From positions 18,974,001 through 19,038,000 of the forward strand of contig NC_090280.1 in NCBI RefSeq assembly GCF_037392515.1: 64,000 nt of DNA, given 5' to 3'. Each line of letters begins with the position of its first letter. Positions within the stretch are counted from its first letter, which is position 1. The notes under the pieces are model-generated. The model worked only from the letters and a program-made list of their open reading frames with translations. It was not told where the DNA came from and made no database searches. The position numbers and the translations under genes were made by a program. This document shows positions 20,191 to 31,599 of the stretch, piece by piece. This stretch comes from Haliotis asinina. Lineage: Eukaryota > Mollusca > Gastropoda > Lepetellida > Haliotidae.

Positions 20191-21149
20191 GTTAAAAAAA
20201 CAAACAAACAAACTGTTTGAGAAAGATGTACCTGGACTCCACAAATTTAAACGTTTACCCTATGAGAACTCGGGAAACCAACTGGCACTAAATGATTCCG
20301 TCTCCGCCCAGTCGTAGGAGGGCTTTCTTATGATAATGGTTTAAATGTTTAGTAGTTTAAATTTGATTAAATGTAAATTGCAAATATATAGTTGAGCTGG
20401 TTGAGATACTGTATATCTTCAGACATCATGTAGATATGTAACAATGGACAATGTAATATGCTTGCTAATGAGTATGTATCAGTTGGATCCTTTGGATGTC
20501 AAGAATTCATATCACGCGACGAAACAATAGCGTTTTCCGTTCCTTATTCTCCCTTAGTGACCACGTTGTGTAAGTCCCATTCATTTAATGTGTTTTCAAA
20601 AGTATAATGAATATAGAATAGAATAATTGTTAAGTTCGTGAATGGTAACGTTTGACTGCCAGTGGCTGAAAGTATGATGTAAGTCCACGTTCCATGCTGG
20701 TAGCAAGGCCGTAGTACTACAAGTTCCCATGGCCAGTGGTGCTGGAGATCTATAGCTATTTTTATATTATATATTGCTCAAATACTGCTAACATTTCTAC
20801 GTTTTCACACTGGTTTTAATTGTAACTGTGAGAGTCTAGTGGTTTAACTGTCCCATTGACGACACAATGTGCCCATATTGTTAATAAACGTCCAGGTTAT
20901 TCTGTAATGTATGTCTTTTGTAAAATAATTAAGCCTTTCGCTTAAGAATAGACAGATGTACCGAGTACTGTATCTAGAATTGGAGTGAGAAGGGCCCTTG
21001 AACTATTGAGAGGATCCTGAATATTTAATTGTATTCTGATCCAACAGGTTAGTTAAAGTCCCAGGCAGAAATGTTAATATTACTTGGACTATCACTGTTA
21101 TTGTTGCTTTTGTGTTATGTCACCATTGCATGTGTCAATCATTTGATTT
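20191..21149. other. AT-rich intergenic stretch
   Basis: No gene or recognised repeat. An AATAAA at 20882-20887 is the nearest clear polyadenylation hexamer I noted downstream of Ig gene 2, but 1.2 kb is far. Confidence 0.35.
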
Positions 21150-21365
21150 GGTCCTCACCAACCCATACTTGTCGTGAGAGGCAACTAACGGGGATTGGAT
21201 GGCCAGGCTCGCTGACTGCTGACACATGTCATCGTATCCGAACTGTGCAGATCGATGCTCATTATGTAACAGTCGATCACTGGATTGTCTGGTCCGGTCC
21301 CGATTATTTACAGACTGTTGCCATATAGCGGGACTATTTCTGGGTGCGAAGTAAAACTAAACTCA
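21150..21365 (+). repeat. SINE family B copy ending in a family A tail
   Basis: Runs from 'aacccatacttgtcgtgagaggcaactaacgg' through 'tcactggattgtctggtccggtcc' to 'gtaaaactaaactcactcac'. The last part is the tail of family A, so the families share a 3' end or this copy is chimeric. Confidence 0.7.
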
Positions 21366-21689
21366 CTCACAGACTGACTCACTCACTGACTCATCTTCTG
21401 CCATTATATTGTATAATATTTGTTGTGATATTCATTTTGAATACAATTGTCACTTGCTCAATATTTCCTCGTTATGTGTTGGTTTCACATCTCTCTTATT
21501 TACATGCACACTTCTTCACGTCAGTCAACACGGAACAATGTTCTAATATTGGTAGAATGCAAAAATATTTCCTTTTGATCGCGTGCAATGCCTCATGTCA
21601 AGCTCGCGAAATGACACGAAGGAATATTATGTTTTACCCGTTTATTTCAAAGTACAACTGTAACCAACAACTGCCAGCTATACCACTGC

Positions 21690-22075
21690 CTGAACAGCCA
21701 TCGACACTGTCACTATCACAATTATCAACACTATATCGCCAACACAATCATCAGCACTGCCACCAACACAATCATTCAGTACTGCCACCAACACCATCAA
21801 CAGCACTGTCAGCAACACATCCTCAACACTGCCCCCAACACAATCATACCGCACTTCCGCCCACACCGAAGTGGACATTGCTACCAACACCATCAACAAC
21901 ACTGCTACCAACACAATTATCAACATTGTTTCCAACACAATCAAAAACACTGTCACCAACACAATCATCAACACTGCTTCCAACAAGATCAAAACACTGC
22001 CACCAACACAATCCTCCACACTGCCACCAACACACTCATACCACTGCCACCAACACAATCATTACGCACTTCCAC
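21690..22075. repeat. 24-bp minisatellite
   Basis: Units close to 'ccaacacaatcatcaacactgcta' repeat about 15 times. The unit is a multiple of three, so open frames persist on both strands; the plus frame gives Thr/Ser/Pro/Gln/His-rich repeats. No start, splice or domain evidence supports a gene. Confidence 0.85.
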
Positions 22076-22339
22076 CACACCGAAGTGGACATTGCCACCA
22101 CCAAAACACGACCACAACTCACGGACCACGGACGGATAGTAACGGAAGTTACGGAAGTAGCGTTTCATTTCGAACTAATTGTTCTCAAAGTTATAGTGCA
22201 TAGTGATGTGTCCATATCGAAACACTTCCTGGTGAATCAGCTACGAACACATGTCGTTACTGACAGGACGCTACTGAGTTACTTCAACAGTATGGCAACA
22301 TTGCATGGGCAACTGGGAACACATTTTGGTAGGGATTCA

Positions 22340-23224
22340 TAACCGTAGGCTTGTTAAAGTCAAATAGTACATTGGATTCCATTTCTCTGCGTTGAAACTG
22401 TAAACAGTGGATGCGTTACAAACAACCAGTCGCTTGCAATCAATGTACAGCGATTCGTCTGACAAGGAAGCGCCAACTTTCAGTTGTATGCAATCCGTCC
22501 GGTCTCTAGAGGAGCTTGCTTCGTCCTCACGCCTAAATGGTAGCTTAGAGAAATTTGATCGGATACAGTAGGAAATCGTTAGAGGTAGCTTCCATTCCAG
22601 TATCCTCATTACATCCCAGTGTCCTTACACTTTTTCAAGTTCCAGAAAATCATCATCGCGACTCTTTTATTTATAATTTACGTTTTTCATTAATACAAAG
22701 TGAGCAAACGGTAATCGCGTGGCCATTTTGCACAAGCTTCGAGCTGTTGTAAGCGACCCACCGTTTGCTTTGGTGCCCACTGAGACGTCATCACTACTAT
22801 GACACCACAATCAAATGGCATCACTTATCACTCTGCACCTGCAGATGCTCCGCAATGCATTCAAAACAGAAGCAGATCCTGTTTACAAACAAAAGTGGAA
22901 GAATAACAATATACCAATGTCATATCAATATCAGTACAAGTCGAGTATATAAGTTACATAACTCCAGGACTTTATTCCTGTTAAAGTATTTGATAGTGAA
23001 AGACACTTGGAGAGCTTATATATAAAAATATAGCAGACACAGACTTGTAAGTGTGTGTATATTGTCATCTGGACTGAAGGAAGTAGCGTTGACTGAGCAA
23101 TAATTCAGTCTCAGTTTATGTGAACGAAGAATCCAACTGGCTACTGGAACAATCTTAGGCATTTCTTTTGCTGGAGATCTGTTCAACAATAATACTGTGC
23201 TGCTGGACATATTTTAGAGCCTTC
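22340..23224. other. Intergenic stretch, nothing recognised
   Basis: Neither strand shows exon-like or repeat-like content that I can name. Confidence 0.35.
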
Positions 23225-23350
23225 GGCATTATACGGGAGGTGACGATGCCTAGTTCTCCTTCGTCTCCCGGATTCGATTTCCCATATGGGCACAGTGTGT
23301 GAAGTCCATTGCTGATGAACCCCAACGTTATACTCACGTACTCACGCTGC
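23225..23350 (+). repeat. SINE family A, degraded copy
   Basis: Contains 'ggattcgatttcccatatgggcacagtgtgtgaagtcc' and 'tatactcacgtactcac'. The head is poor. Confidence 0.5.
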
Positions 23351-23456
23351 TGATATTCTCTGTAAGTCACAAATCGAATCCACAGAAACATAGAAAACCA
23401 AATTACTTTCAGTGACGGCTTATTGACAACACTTGCATATAATATGAACACAACTG

Positions 23457-23597
23457 GTGATGTATATTAATTTACGACTGAGTGTTGTATAGCATTATTT
23501 GATCGAGCGCCTTATGATTTAGTCTAAGACGATGACTATATAAATACCGTCATAAATATTCATTAGTCTGATTTTTAATACTATGCACATAACAAGG
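23457..23597. repeat. Second arm of the 3.5-kb-spaced inverted repeat
   Basis: Reverse complement matches 19809-19975. Similarity ends sharply on both sides. The arms could be two insertions of one short element in opposite orientation, or termini of a larger unit. Confidence 0.75.
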
Positions 23598-23683
23598 CGG
23601 AGAAATGTCAAAAAGAGATATCGAGTTCTATGTATATCATTGCAAACACACACAAAAGCTGCTTAAATACGTATACTTTTTTA

Positions 23684-23872
23684 GTATGTATGTATGTATG
23701 TATGTATGTATGTATGTATGCATGTATGTATGTATGTATGTATGTATGTATGTATGTATGTATGTATGTATGTATGTATGTATGTATGTATGTATGTATG
23801 TATGTATGTATGTATGTATGTGTGTGAGTGTGTGCGCGTGCGCGCGTACGTGCGTGCGTGATAGTGTGTGTA
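23684..23872. repeat. (GTAT)n microsatellite followed by GT/GC-rich tract
   Basis: About 34 tetranucleotide units with one visible interruption ('tgcatgtatg'), then 'gtgtgagtgtgtgcgcgtgcgcgcg'. Confidence 0.97.
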
Positions 23873-24483
23873 TGCATGCTTCGGTTGCAGTGTCTCTGAT
23901 AATCAATTGGCCGAAACTTTCCACATCTACCCCTACCATTTCCTCCCATGAAGATCCGATTAAGGCATACTGGACGAAAATAACTGGGGATGTATGTAAA
24001 GTTTGAAATTATGAATAATGATCAATTTATTCTGATGAAATATAAATCATAAAAATACTAAGTATCCCTACATTATTTCGTCTAGCATATTACTGTTTCA
24101 TTACTCGCACAAAACTGAATGTGTTTCCATATGAGCTTCGCACACATACGGAATCGAACTAGGATTGTCTTTTCTGAGCGTAATGTTTTTCCACGTGATA
24201 AAAAAATCGGTCGAATACCCTGATCAGTTTTTGTGGCTGAATGGGGTCTGTGCAAATGCACTTAATGGTCCAACAATTCCTTACGTGTATGAATCAATTG
24301 ACTTTATTGAATTTCAAGGTTTGACTATTTAATAGGATTAAATTATTCACTTAAACCCATCATGCCACGTTGTATATTGCGTAAAGATATAACGTCCTTC
24401 ACCTTTACTGAAGGTCAAGGTACGTGTTTCGCTTTATAAAGGCTAAGAGAGAGAGTACCTGTGTAATTCTTTCCACATCGAAA

Positions 24484-24806
24484 ATGTCGGACATGTTCGT
24501 CCTGCTACTGTTGGGTACCTGTTCCCTTACTGTGGCACAGGATTTCAGGAGGACTATCATCGCTATAGAGAAGACAACTACACATGGAGAGTATATGTTT
24601 CTTAGGGGTGGATCAGTGAGCGGACAGAATCTTTCCATCAGGCACAACGTCGAACCAACTGACGTAACGTCATTTTTCGCTCAGACGTCCAAGGGTGACG
24701 CGACGTTGACTTGGTCGGCCTACGAACGCGGACAGGGAGTGTATCGGGAAGGCTGGATGGTACGGTCTGCTGAGGGAACACCGATGATGTGGACCACCAA
24801 TAATGA
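24484..24806 (+). CDS. Secreted protein gene, exon 1
   Basis: Starts at ATG 24484 and ends GA|GTAGGT in phase 2. It encodes the signal peptide and 89 mature residues, including the aromatic motif MVRSAEGTPMMWTTNNE. An upstream in-frame start is possible, but this methionine begins the hydrophobic leader. Confidence 0.65.
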
Positions 24807-26830
24807 GTAGGTGCATCCTGAATTAGTTGCATGAATGTGAGTAGTTGGGTGGGTGAGTCGGCTGGATAGATTTTATGAGTGAGTGAGTGAGTGAGTGATA
24901 GGACTGATGTTTGGCTTGGTTAGTTGTGGTTGATGTTTTGAATTAGATTACGTTAGTGGATGTTTGGGGGAGTAATTATGAGTGAGTGAGTGAGTGAGTG
25001 AGTGAGTGAGTGATGGGTTTATTTAGTGGACGATGGACCACTCACCAAGTTATTTTTGTAATGGTTGTAAAGATACAGAAACCTGAAAAGAGTTCAGTAT
25101 ACCGAATTCGAGACAAGCGAAGTACCAATTTCTGACCCCAGGTCGAATAATGAAACTGCTTAAATCCCAAAACTTTGCGTAATAAACATCATAGATTACT
25201 GGAACATTGCCGATTATGAGTTAAAGAACAAGGTGCACTCTGAACGGGACGGTTAGGGCAACACACCAAATGAGAAATAATCAAAAGAGTGAAAACTAAC
25301 TCACATATACAAAGGGACCTGTTAAGCCAGTTCAAATCGCAATGTCTGTCCAGGTCCGCCGGAACCAACGTCTACACCGACGGCGCCGGGTACTGGGATC
25401 TGAACACGGAGGGGAGTGGCTACTGGGTGGTGGACGTGGATATGGACTGCAGTGCCACCCAAGGAGGCTGGTTCGCATTCAAGGTACAGCGCTGACATAT
25501 TGGTTTTTCACTCATTCATTCACTCACTCACTCACTCAGCAACATGAAAACACCAAAATTGTGACTGACATGTGAGGTCATTAGCAAATTACATTTTATT
25601 CAAGTTTATTTCAATCAGCTGTTGTAGTTAAGAACATATTTCCAACATGTCTTCAGCAAACCATGTTTGTTGTAAGAGGCGACTAACGGGATCGGGTAAT
25701 CATGCTCGCTGACTTTTGACACATTCTTCGTATCCCAGTTGCGCAGACCCATGCTCATGCTGTTGATCATTGGATTGCGTATTCCAAACTTACAGACCGC
25801 CATCACATAGTTGGAATATTGCTGAGTGCGGCGTTAAACAACAAACCACTAAATAAGGTCAGATTTATATTCTTGTGGTGACTGAACGCTCTTCTTTGTA
25901 CTGAACAAATAGACATCTGCCACACGCCAAAACAACCAAGTCTGGTGCATATATTACCATAGATGATCGTTAAAACGTCAGTTTCAGAAGTAAGTATATG
26001 ATAAACGTACTTACCCAGCCATGTGACATGCTCCGAAACGACTGGTCTTGTTTTCTTCTGTTACACCAAGAACTTGGCATGACAAATATACCATCCATCA
26101 ACTGTATTAATTCTATCATGATGAGGCTGCTGATCGTGCCCACCCCACCACTACACGTGTTTACGGATCATCTGTACACCTTTGAGCACATCGTGACACC
26201 TCCGCTGATTCACTCGCCCTCATGAACAATAGTCATTTAATTTTCAATTTCAAAACGCAGTCATGGATGACTTGACATTTGTAAGGGAGAGTTCCTGTCA
26301 CGGATGACCGTGAAGATCAGGGATAGGCCTTCAGTAACTCATGCTTGCCACAAAAGGCGACTACGCATGTCGTAAGAGGCTACTAACGAGTTCGGGTGGT
26401 CAGGTTCGCTGACTTGGCTGACACGTGCCATCTGTTCCCAGTTCCACAGAGCGGTGTTCGTACTGTCGATCACTGGATTGTCTGGTCCAGACTTGATTAT
26501 TCACAGATCACCGCCTTATAGGTGGTATATTGTTGAGTACGGTGTAAAACTAAAACTCAATATCTCCTGCCACAGGGCTACCTGATCGACCTCTACAGGT
26601 ACAAGGCGGAATGGGAGGGCAGTTACATTAACCAGTACTCCTGCGACGTGAACGGCACACGCGACAACGTCCCCGGTGCACAGCCCTGGAATCACTACGG
26701 CATCTGCGGCTTCTTCAACATCGTCCGCTGGAATGATGGTAAATGCATGGCACAAGAGGTGGCCGTTGTGGAACAGCTTGTGGAGGCAATTAGATCTCCG
26801 CCATCTCCAGAACTCCTTGAGAAGATTTAG
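24484..26830 (+). CDS. Secreted protein, three exons, family uncertain
   Basis: The exons are 24484-24806, 25354-25483 and 26576-26830. Phases match (2, then 0), and the joined frame is 235 residues. Residues 1-18 are a signal peptide: MSDMFVLLLLGTCSLTVAQ. Three clusters are notable: EKTTTHGEYMFLRGGS near the start, YWVVDVDMDCSATQGGWFAF in the middle, and four cysteines in all downstream (MDC, YSC, GIC, GKC). From memory this resembles the extra C-terminal domain of some invertebrate alpha-amylases and stand-alone secreted relatives; I could not check that. The last 27 residues after GKC have no counterpart that I know and may be lineage specific. Confidence 0.65.
24870..25015. repeat. (GAGT)n microsatellites
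   Basis: Two GAGT tracts (about 24876-24898 and 24979-25012) in intron 1 of the secreted protein gene. Confidence 0.9.
25354..25483 (+). CDS. Secreted protein gene, exon 2
   Basis: The exon follows 'tgtctgtccag' and ends AAG|GTACAG in phase 0. It encodes 43 residues, including WDLNTEGSGYWVVDVDMDCS. Confidence 0.7.
25645..25845 (+). repeat. SINE family B copy
   Basis: Nearly complete: 'gtaagaggcgactaacgggatcggg', 'catgctcatgctgttgatca', 'ggaatattgctgagtgcggcgtta'. Intron 2 of the secreted protein gene. Confidence 0.75.
26335..26560 (+). repeat. SINE family B copy
   Basis: Contains 'gtaagaggctactaacgagttcggg', 'actggattgtctggtccagac' and 'attgttgagtacggtgtaaaac'. It ends 15 bases before exon 3. 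Confidence 0.75.
26576..26830 (+). CDS. Secreted protein gene, exon 3
   Basis: The exon follows 'tatctcctgccacag'. It encodes LIDLYRYKAEWEGSY, an NGT glycosylation site, WNHYGICGFFNIVRWNDGKC, then a 27-residue tail ending LLEKI and TAG. Confidence 0.65.
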   Translation, partial: GYLIDLYRYKAEWEGSYINQYSCDVNGTRDNVPGAQPWNHYGICGFFNIVRWNDGKCMAQEVAVVEQLVEAIRSPPSPELLEKI

Positions 26831-26849
26831 ACCTTCCTCGCACAGGTGT

Positions 26850-26855
26850 AATAAA
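26850..26855 (+). terminator. Polyadenylation signal for the secreted protein gene
   Basis: AATAAA 20 bases after the stop codon, suggesting a very short 3' untranslated region. Confidence 0.55.
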
Positions 26856-26964
26856 TGGCATGAACCGTTTTTGTTCTATGGTTTGCACTGTCACCCACAA
26901 AACAAAAGGTCTGAGGTGAAAGATATTTTACCAAAGCAAGACCAACGCTGTTGATTAATCTCTC

Positions 26965-27090
26965 AAGCCTAGTTGCGTAAGCCGATGGTCATGCAGTTTA
27001 TCACTGGGTTTTCTGGTCCAGACTCGATCATTAACAGACCGCCCCCATATATTGCTGAGTGCGGAATAACACACAGCTCACTCACCCACT
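26965..27090 (+). repeat. SINE family B fragment
   Basis: Contains 'gatggtcatgcagtttatcactggg', 'tctggtccagactcgatca' and 'atattgctgagtgcgga'. Confidence 0.65.
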
Positions 27091-27099
27091 CAATCTCCC

Positions 27100-28010
27100 A
27101 AACAGCATCCAGCACATGCATGAAATCATTAATAGTGATATATTTATTTATTGACACACTGACAATATATCAATCATAAAAATGCCAATGTCCCTAACTT
27201 ATTTTGTCCGGTATACAATCACTCCAAGGTGTGTTATACCTTGTACCCTTTGATTAGTCCACGACAGCACTGAAAGCACGTAAGATACACATAAGCCACA
27301 TGACAGCAATGTTGATAGCGTCTGGCACAGTTGATACTGGAAAACGCACTCTTGATGGAGTGAGTGAGTGCGGGAGGGAGGGAGGGAGTGAATGAGTGAG
27401 TGAGTGAGTGAGTGAGTGAGAGCTACTTTGAACAATATTATAGGAGTAAAATGAAAGCAGAAAATCTCACTGCCTCAGACTACAGGATGTTTGATGCAGC
27501 AGTGCTGTGCACGACGTGAACATCGTGTGCAGCATGTAAATTGGTCATAGGGACAAGCTTGTGCTGATTCGACAAGTTCAAGATGTCGACTCTTGCCGAC
27601 TCAACAACTCAGGTAAATAACATCTCAGGTAGAATGGTTATGCTTGACACATATGTCATTTACAATCTAAGGAAAACCTGTCGTCAAAACAGAATTATGT
27701 AAAAAAAGGTTTATACATGTGACCTATGCTATGTACAAACTAATAAGGAAATTGTGAAACTACTGTGACTACTTTGTGTCATTTATACATCTATCTTGAG
27801 TAGGTGTCCGCTTTTGTTGGACTTCCGAGAATATTTACTCATCTGTCACCGGGATTATGGCAGCCATGTATACCGGGAGGAGTCTCGTACCACGCCCACC
27901 TTATAGACACGAGGCTCGCCTACACTAACAATCCTCATGTAAGCTTATTTTAAATCAAATGTAGCTTTTGCACAAAAAAGCAAATTATCACTTGCATAAT
28001 ATTACAGTAA
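27100..28010. other. Intergenic stretch with a GAGT/GGGA tract
   Basis: A (GAGT)n-like tract runs at 27357-27421. Otherwise no gene or repeat recognised. Confidence 0.4.
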
Positions 28011-28011
28011 A

Positions 28012-28770
28012 CTACATAAAAGCTCATGTACATAAATAAAAAGAACATACGCAGGTGCATAAGTAAACACACGTACATAAACATACACACTCGTGTAAGG
28101 AAACATTCACACACATGTGCATAAACGTACATACATACATGTGTACACGAACATAAATACATATGTATATAAGCAAACATACATATGTACATAAGCAGAC
28201 ATACATATGTACATTATTATGCATGCATATTTACATAAATATGTATTTATGTACATATGCATACACACATGTACGTAAGCATACATACACATAAACAAAT
28301 AAAGGCATGTACAAAGCAGTGCATACACATGTCTATACACATGCACACATATGTACATAAACATACAAACATACATGCATAAGTAGATAGACTTGCACAC
28401 ACATGTACATAAACATAAATGCAAATGTATATAAACATGCATACACATGTTATTAAGCACACATACACATGTACATAAACATATAATACAAACATACATA
28501 TATATATAGTCATAGACGTGCACATAAACCTATATGACACGTACGTAAGCATACATACGCACTTACAAAGACATGCATTCACATGCACATACACAAACAA
28601 GCACATGTACATAAACACGTATACATATGTCCATAGACATAGAGACATATGCATATACACGAAAATACACGTGTACATAAAGATATACATGAACACACAT
28701 ACATATGTACATAAACAAACATACACATATATGTAAACATGTGCATAAACATGCATACATATGTATATAT
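28012..28770. repeat. Degenerate 'catacatgtacataaa' satellite-like tract
   Basis: About 750 bases built from degenerate CATA, CATG and TACATAAA words, probably a decayed microsatellite expansion. The long Cys/Tyr/Met/Val frames on the minus strand are by-products. Confidence 0.85.
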
Positions 28771-28954
28771 TAATCAGTATAGAAAACTGTTGGAATTTAC
28801 AAAATCTCAAAACACTTAGTACTCGCACAGACAATATGAACCTTACATGAATGAAATCTCGCGCAATGCAGCTTTTCAAAAGCGGACACTGCACAGTGAC
28901 ACTGTCCTCGAATGACAAGCATCCACGCTATGGATGATGCTGGTTGTGACACAC

Positions 28955-29030
28955 AAATGAGTGAGTGATTTTAGTTTTACCCAGCACCCAGTAATATTTC
29001 AGCTGTATGGCGGAGGTCGAAACAAAACTG
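28955..29030 (-). repeat. SINE family A, antisense tail fragment
   Basis: Contains 'gagtgagtgattttagttttac' and 'taatatttcagctgtatggcgg'. Confidence 0.55.
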
Positions 29031-29127
29031 AAAGCTCTGTGAGAAGTTATAATGGCGGTTGTTTGACGACACAGAGATCAGACATCAGTCATGCTCCGTT
29101 CTCTGTGGTTTCATCTCGCTTCTTCAT

Positions 29128-29292
29128 CTTCAGGAGTGAGTGCGTTTAGTTTTACACCGCTTTTAGCAATATTCCAGCGATATCGTGGTTGGGGGACACC
29201 AGAAATGGACTTCACACATGGTACCAGAGTGGAGAACCGAACCCAGGTCATCGTCGTCACGAGTCAACTCTTTAACCACTTGGCCTACTCCA
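29128..29292 (-). repeat. SINE family A copy, antisense
   Basis: Complete order: 'gagtgagtgcgtttagttttacaccg', 'agcaatattccagcgatatcg', 'caccagaaatggacttcac', 'tctttaaccacttggcctactccacc'. Its right edge lies within the 100-bp duplication flanking the LINE. Confidence 0.8.
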
Positions 29293-29385
29293 CCTTTACT
29301 CGTCTCAGGATGGGCTGTGACGTAGCCTAGTGATAAAAGCGTTCTCTCCTCACGCCGAAGCAGGTCGAAATTCCCTACTTGGGTA
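29286..29385. repeat. Left copy of 100-bp target-site duplication
   Basis: Identical over 100 bases to 31424-31523. It includes the end of an antisense SINE A and the head of a sense SINE A. Confidence 0.9.
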
Positions 29386-29573
29386 GAGAGAGACTTTATT
29401 TCAGCATTGGAGGCCGCGTGGCCCAGAGTGCAAATACAAACTATTCACTGAACATATATTCATACAACTCTGTTAACTATAACTGTACATTAAGGTGTGG
29501 GAGATTAAGTACAATTATACATATTCCTTTTAAGGTAAATGGCTAGACCTTTCATGATGTTTTCATTTGTACA

Positions 29574-30029
29574 TCACATCAATTGAATAAACTTATCTCT
29601 TGTTGAATATTGACAAAAAATATTTGGTTGGAGATTATTTCTACTTTCCTTAAAATATGGACAGACAAGTACGAAATGAAACTCATCTTCAATAACTTTT
29701 AAATTGCAGCGTTCACAAAACAAATCACTCTGATCAGTACATTTGTTAGAACGCAGCTTTTGAATATTTAAACAATGTGATAAGCATCTAAACTTTGCAA
29801 GTTTTTTAACCAAATCTCTATCAATATCAGCATTTAGATACTTTTCTTGTTCAAAGACTGTTTTATAAGAAGAGTAAGTTTTCAAGAATGAAGATGCTTC
29901 TATTTTCCCATACCAACACTGAATGTTTAACTCTATACATGTCTGTTTAAACAAAGTTATAAAATGACATACATTTCCACATTCTTGAAAAATCCAAGCA
30001 TATGAATAGCCAGTGTGAAATAACAACAT
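29574..30029 (-). pseudogene. LINE C-terminal region
   Basis: A 151-residue frame with RDLVKKLAKFRCLSHCLNIQ and CERCNLKVIEDEFHFVLVC, the Cys/His tail common to this LINE group. Confidence 0.75.
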
Positions 30030-30165
30030 TCTGACATGAGAAGTCCATCATGGGCTTTAAGCATATTATAACAAGCACGGGGGTATCTTGTGGAGTCCAG
30101 ATGGATCAATCTACACCAATACTTTATACACCGGCAGAAGTAATTAACTGATAGATGATAACGTC

Positions 30166-30654
30166 CTAACTCGCCAAGAGCTGCATTTGATGAAGATCGT
30201 TTCGACAAACCAAGATAATGTTTGAAGAATTACTCTGAACTCTTTCTATACTTTCCCTAAAGTTAAACCCCAAACTCTCACTGCCATAACGTGCAATGGG
30301 TGCGATTTTTGTATCAAATATGGACAGAACAGCCTTCAAAGAAAGACCTGGGTAGCTTTTCATGAGCTGGTAGATAGGAAAACAGGCTTTCGATGCTTGA
30401 TTTGCAAGAGTTTCACAGGCTGTTGACCAACACAGTCGTGAAGAAAATATTACACCTGGATATTTATAATACGTGACAGTTTTCATTTGGATGCCATTAT
30501 AATACCACTTTTCAACATTTCTAATCTTTCCACCGTTACGAAACACAATAATGTTTGACTTTTCCATTTTAACCACTAATCCCCATTTACTGCAAAATAA
30601 TTCTAAAACATTCAACTTCCTCTGCAAGTCAACCACAGAATCTGCAACTAACAC
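30166..30654 (-). pseudogene. LINE reverse transcriptase, region after the catalytic site
   Basis: A 162-residue frame beginning just after FADDIV. It contains MEKSNIIVFRNGGKI, the Y-K-Y-x-G-V position (YYKYPGVIFS, damaged) and IAPIARYGSE. It continues the LINE in another frame. Confidence 0.8.
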
Positions 30655-30866
30655 AATGTCGTCTGCAAATAAAAGTATCTTAATAACTTCAACGGGATCA
30701 CTGACAAAGATACCATGGCAATCGTCATTTTGCAGACCAGAAGCAAAGCTGATTTATAAAAAATATGAACAATAAGGGACTCAGCATGCAGCCTTGTCTT
30801 ACGCCACTAGATGTGGAAAACATATCTGTAATAGAGTTTCCAAATTTAACACAAGCACGAACATTT

Positions 30867-31286
30867 TCATACATGCTTACTAAGACTTTGTAGTACAAAA
30901 ATATTATCTGAGGTGGAATAATCCTGCCTAAATCCGGCTTGAGCTTCAGAGAGAATATTATTCATCTCTAGCCATACTCTCAGTCTGTGTTCTATGATAC
31001 ATGTAAACACTTTCCCCAGAGCATTTAATAAAGAAATACCCCTATAGTTATTTGGGTCAGTCAGATCACCTTTCTTAAATAATGGGAGAATCATTTCTGT
31101 GTTCCAAGATTCGGGAAACATTCCACAGTCTAGAATAGAATTAAATAACGACTGAATATAAGGAATCAGATGTGGAGAATTTTTATACAACTCAGATGGC
31201 ATTCCATCTATACCCGGAACTTTATTTTGCTTTAAAGACTGAATGGCTTTAACAATCTCATTTTCGGTAATGTCTTCAGATAACAT
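30867..31286 (-). pseudogene. LINE reverse transcriptase, fingers and palm
   Basis: A 139-residue frame with the NKVPGIDGMP, GDLTDPNNYRGISLLN and QAGFRQDYSTSDN motifs typical of jockey/RTE-like LINEs. It breaks before the catalytic box, which is in the next frame. Confidence 0.85.
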
Positions 31287-31423
31287 AGTTGAGTTATTAC
31301 GATCAGACCAAGTTAAATGGTCATGTTCTTTGATAAATTTTGCTACGGAAACATCAAATTCACTAGGTTTTTAGTTAGGATTTAGCAGGTCTTTAAAGTA
31401 ATGGTACCAAACCTCTGGTGAAA

Positions 31424-31523
31424 TACTCCACCTTTACTCGTCTCAGGATGGGCTGTGACGTAGCCTAGTGATAAAAGCGTTCTCTCCTCACGCCGAAGCA
31501 GGTCGAAATTCCCTACTTGGGTA
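31424..31523. repeat. Right copy of 100-bp target-site duplication
   Basis: Identical to 29286-29385. The SINE A interrupted by the LINE continues from here. Confidence 0.9.
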
Positions 31524-31599
31524 CAATGTATGAAGCCCATTTTCTCCGCATCGAAATTGATGGCGTATTGCTAACAGCTGCGTAAAACTAAACTCACTC
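31448..31599 (+). repeat. SINE family A copy with 12-bp target duplication
   Basis: Complete sense SINE from 'atgggctgtgacgtagcctag' to 'gcgtaaaactaaactcactc'. It is bounded by 'actcgtctcagg' at 31436-31447 and 31600-31611. The first four bases of the repeat could belong to the tail. Confidence 0.8.

Larger units (their letters stand above)
29386..31423 (-). mobile_element. 5'-truncated LINE insertion, minus strand
   Basis: This 2038-base insertion encodes, on the minus strand, a reverse transcriptase starting inside the fingers. Motifs are KVPGIDGMPSELYKNSP, LPLFKKGDLTDPNNYRGISL, AGFRQDYSTSDNIF, the catalytic FADDIV (near 30655-30669), KMEKSNIIVFRNGG, and the C-terminal IEDEFHFVLVCPYF. Frameshifts break it into at least four frames, so it is not active. 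Its 3' end reads GAAATAAAGTCTCTCTC. It is 5' truncated at 31423, as expected of target-primed insertion. Confidence 0.9.

Noticed and set aside
21344..22342. A 332-residue Thr/Ser/Pro-rich protein
   Set aside because: The repeat part is a 24-bp minisatellite and its flanks have no domain, signal peptide or splice support.
23605..24006. Open frames with Met-Tyr-Val-Cys repeats
   Set aside because: They are read-through of the (GTAT)n microsatellite.
27950..28918. Cys/Tyr/Met/Val-rich proteins on the minus strand
   Set aside because: They are translations of the degenerate 'catacatgtacataaa' tract.
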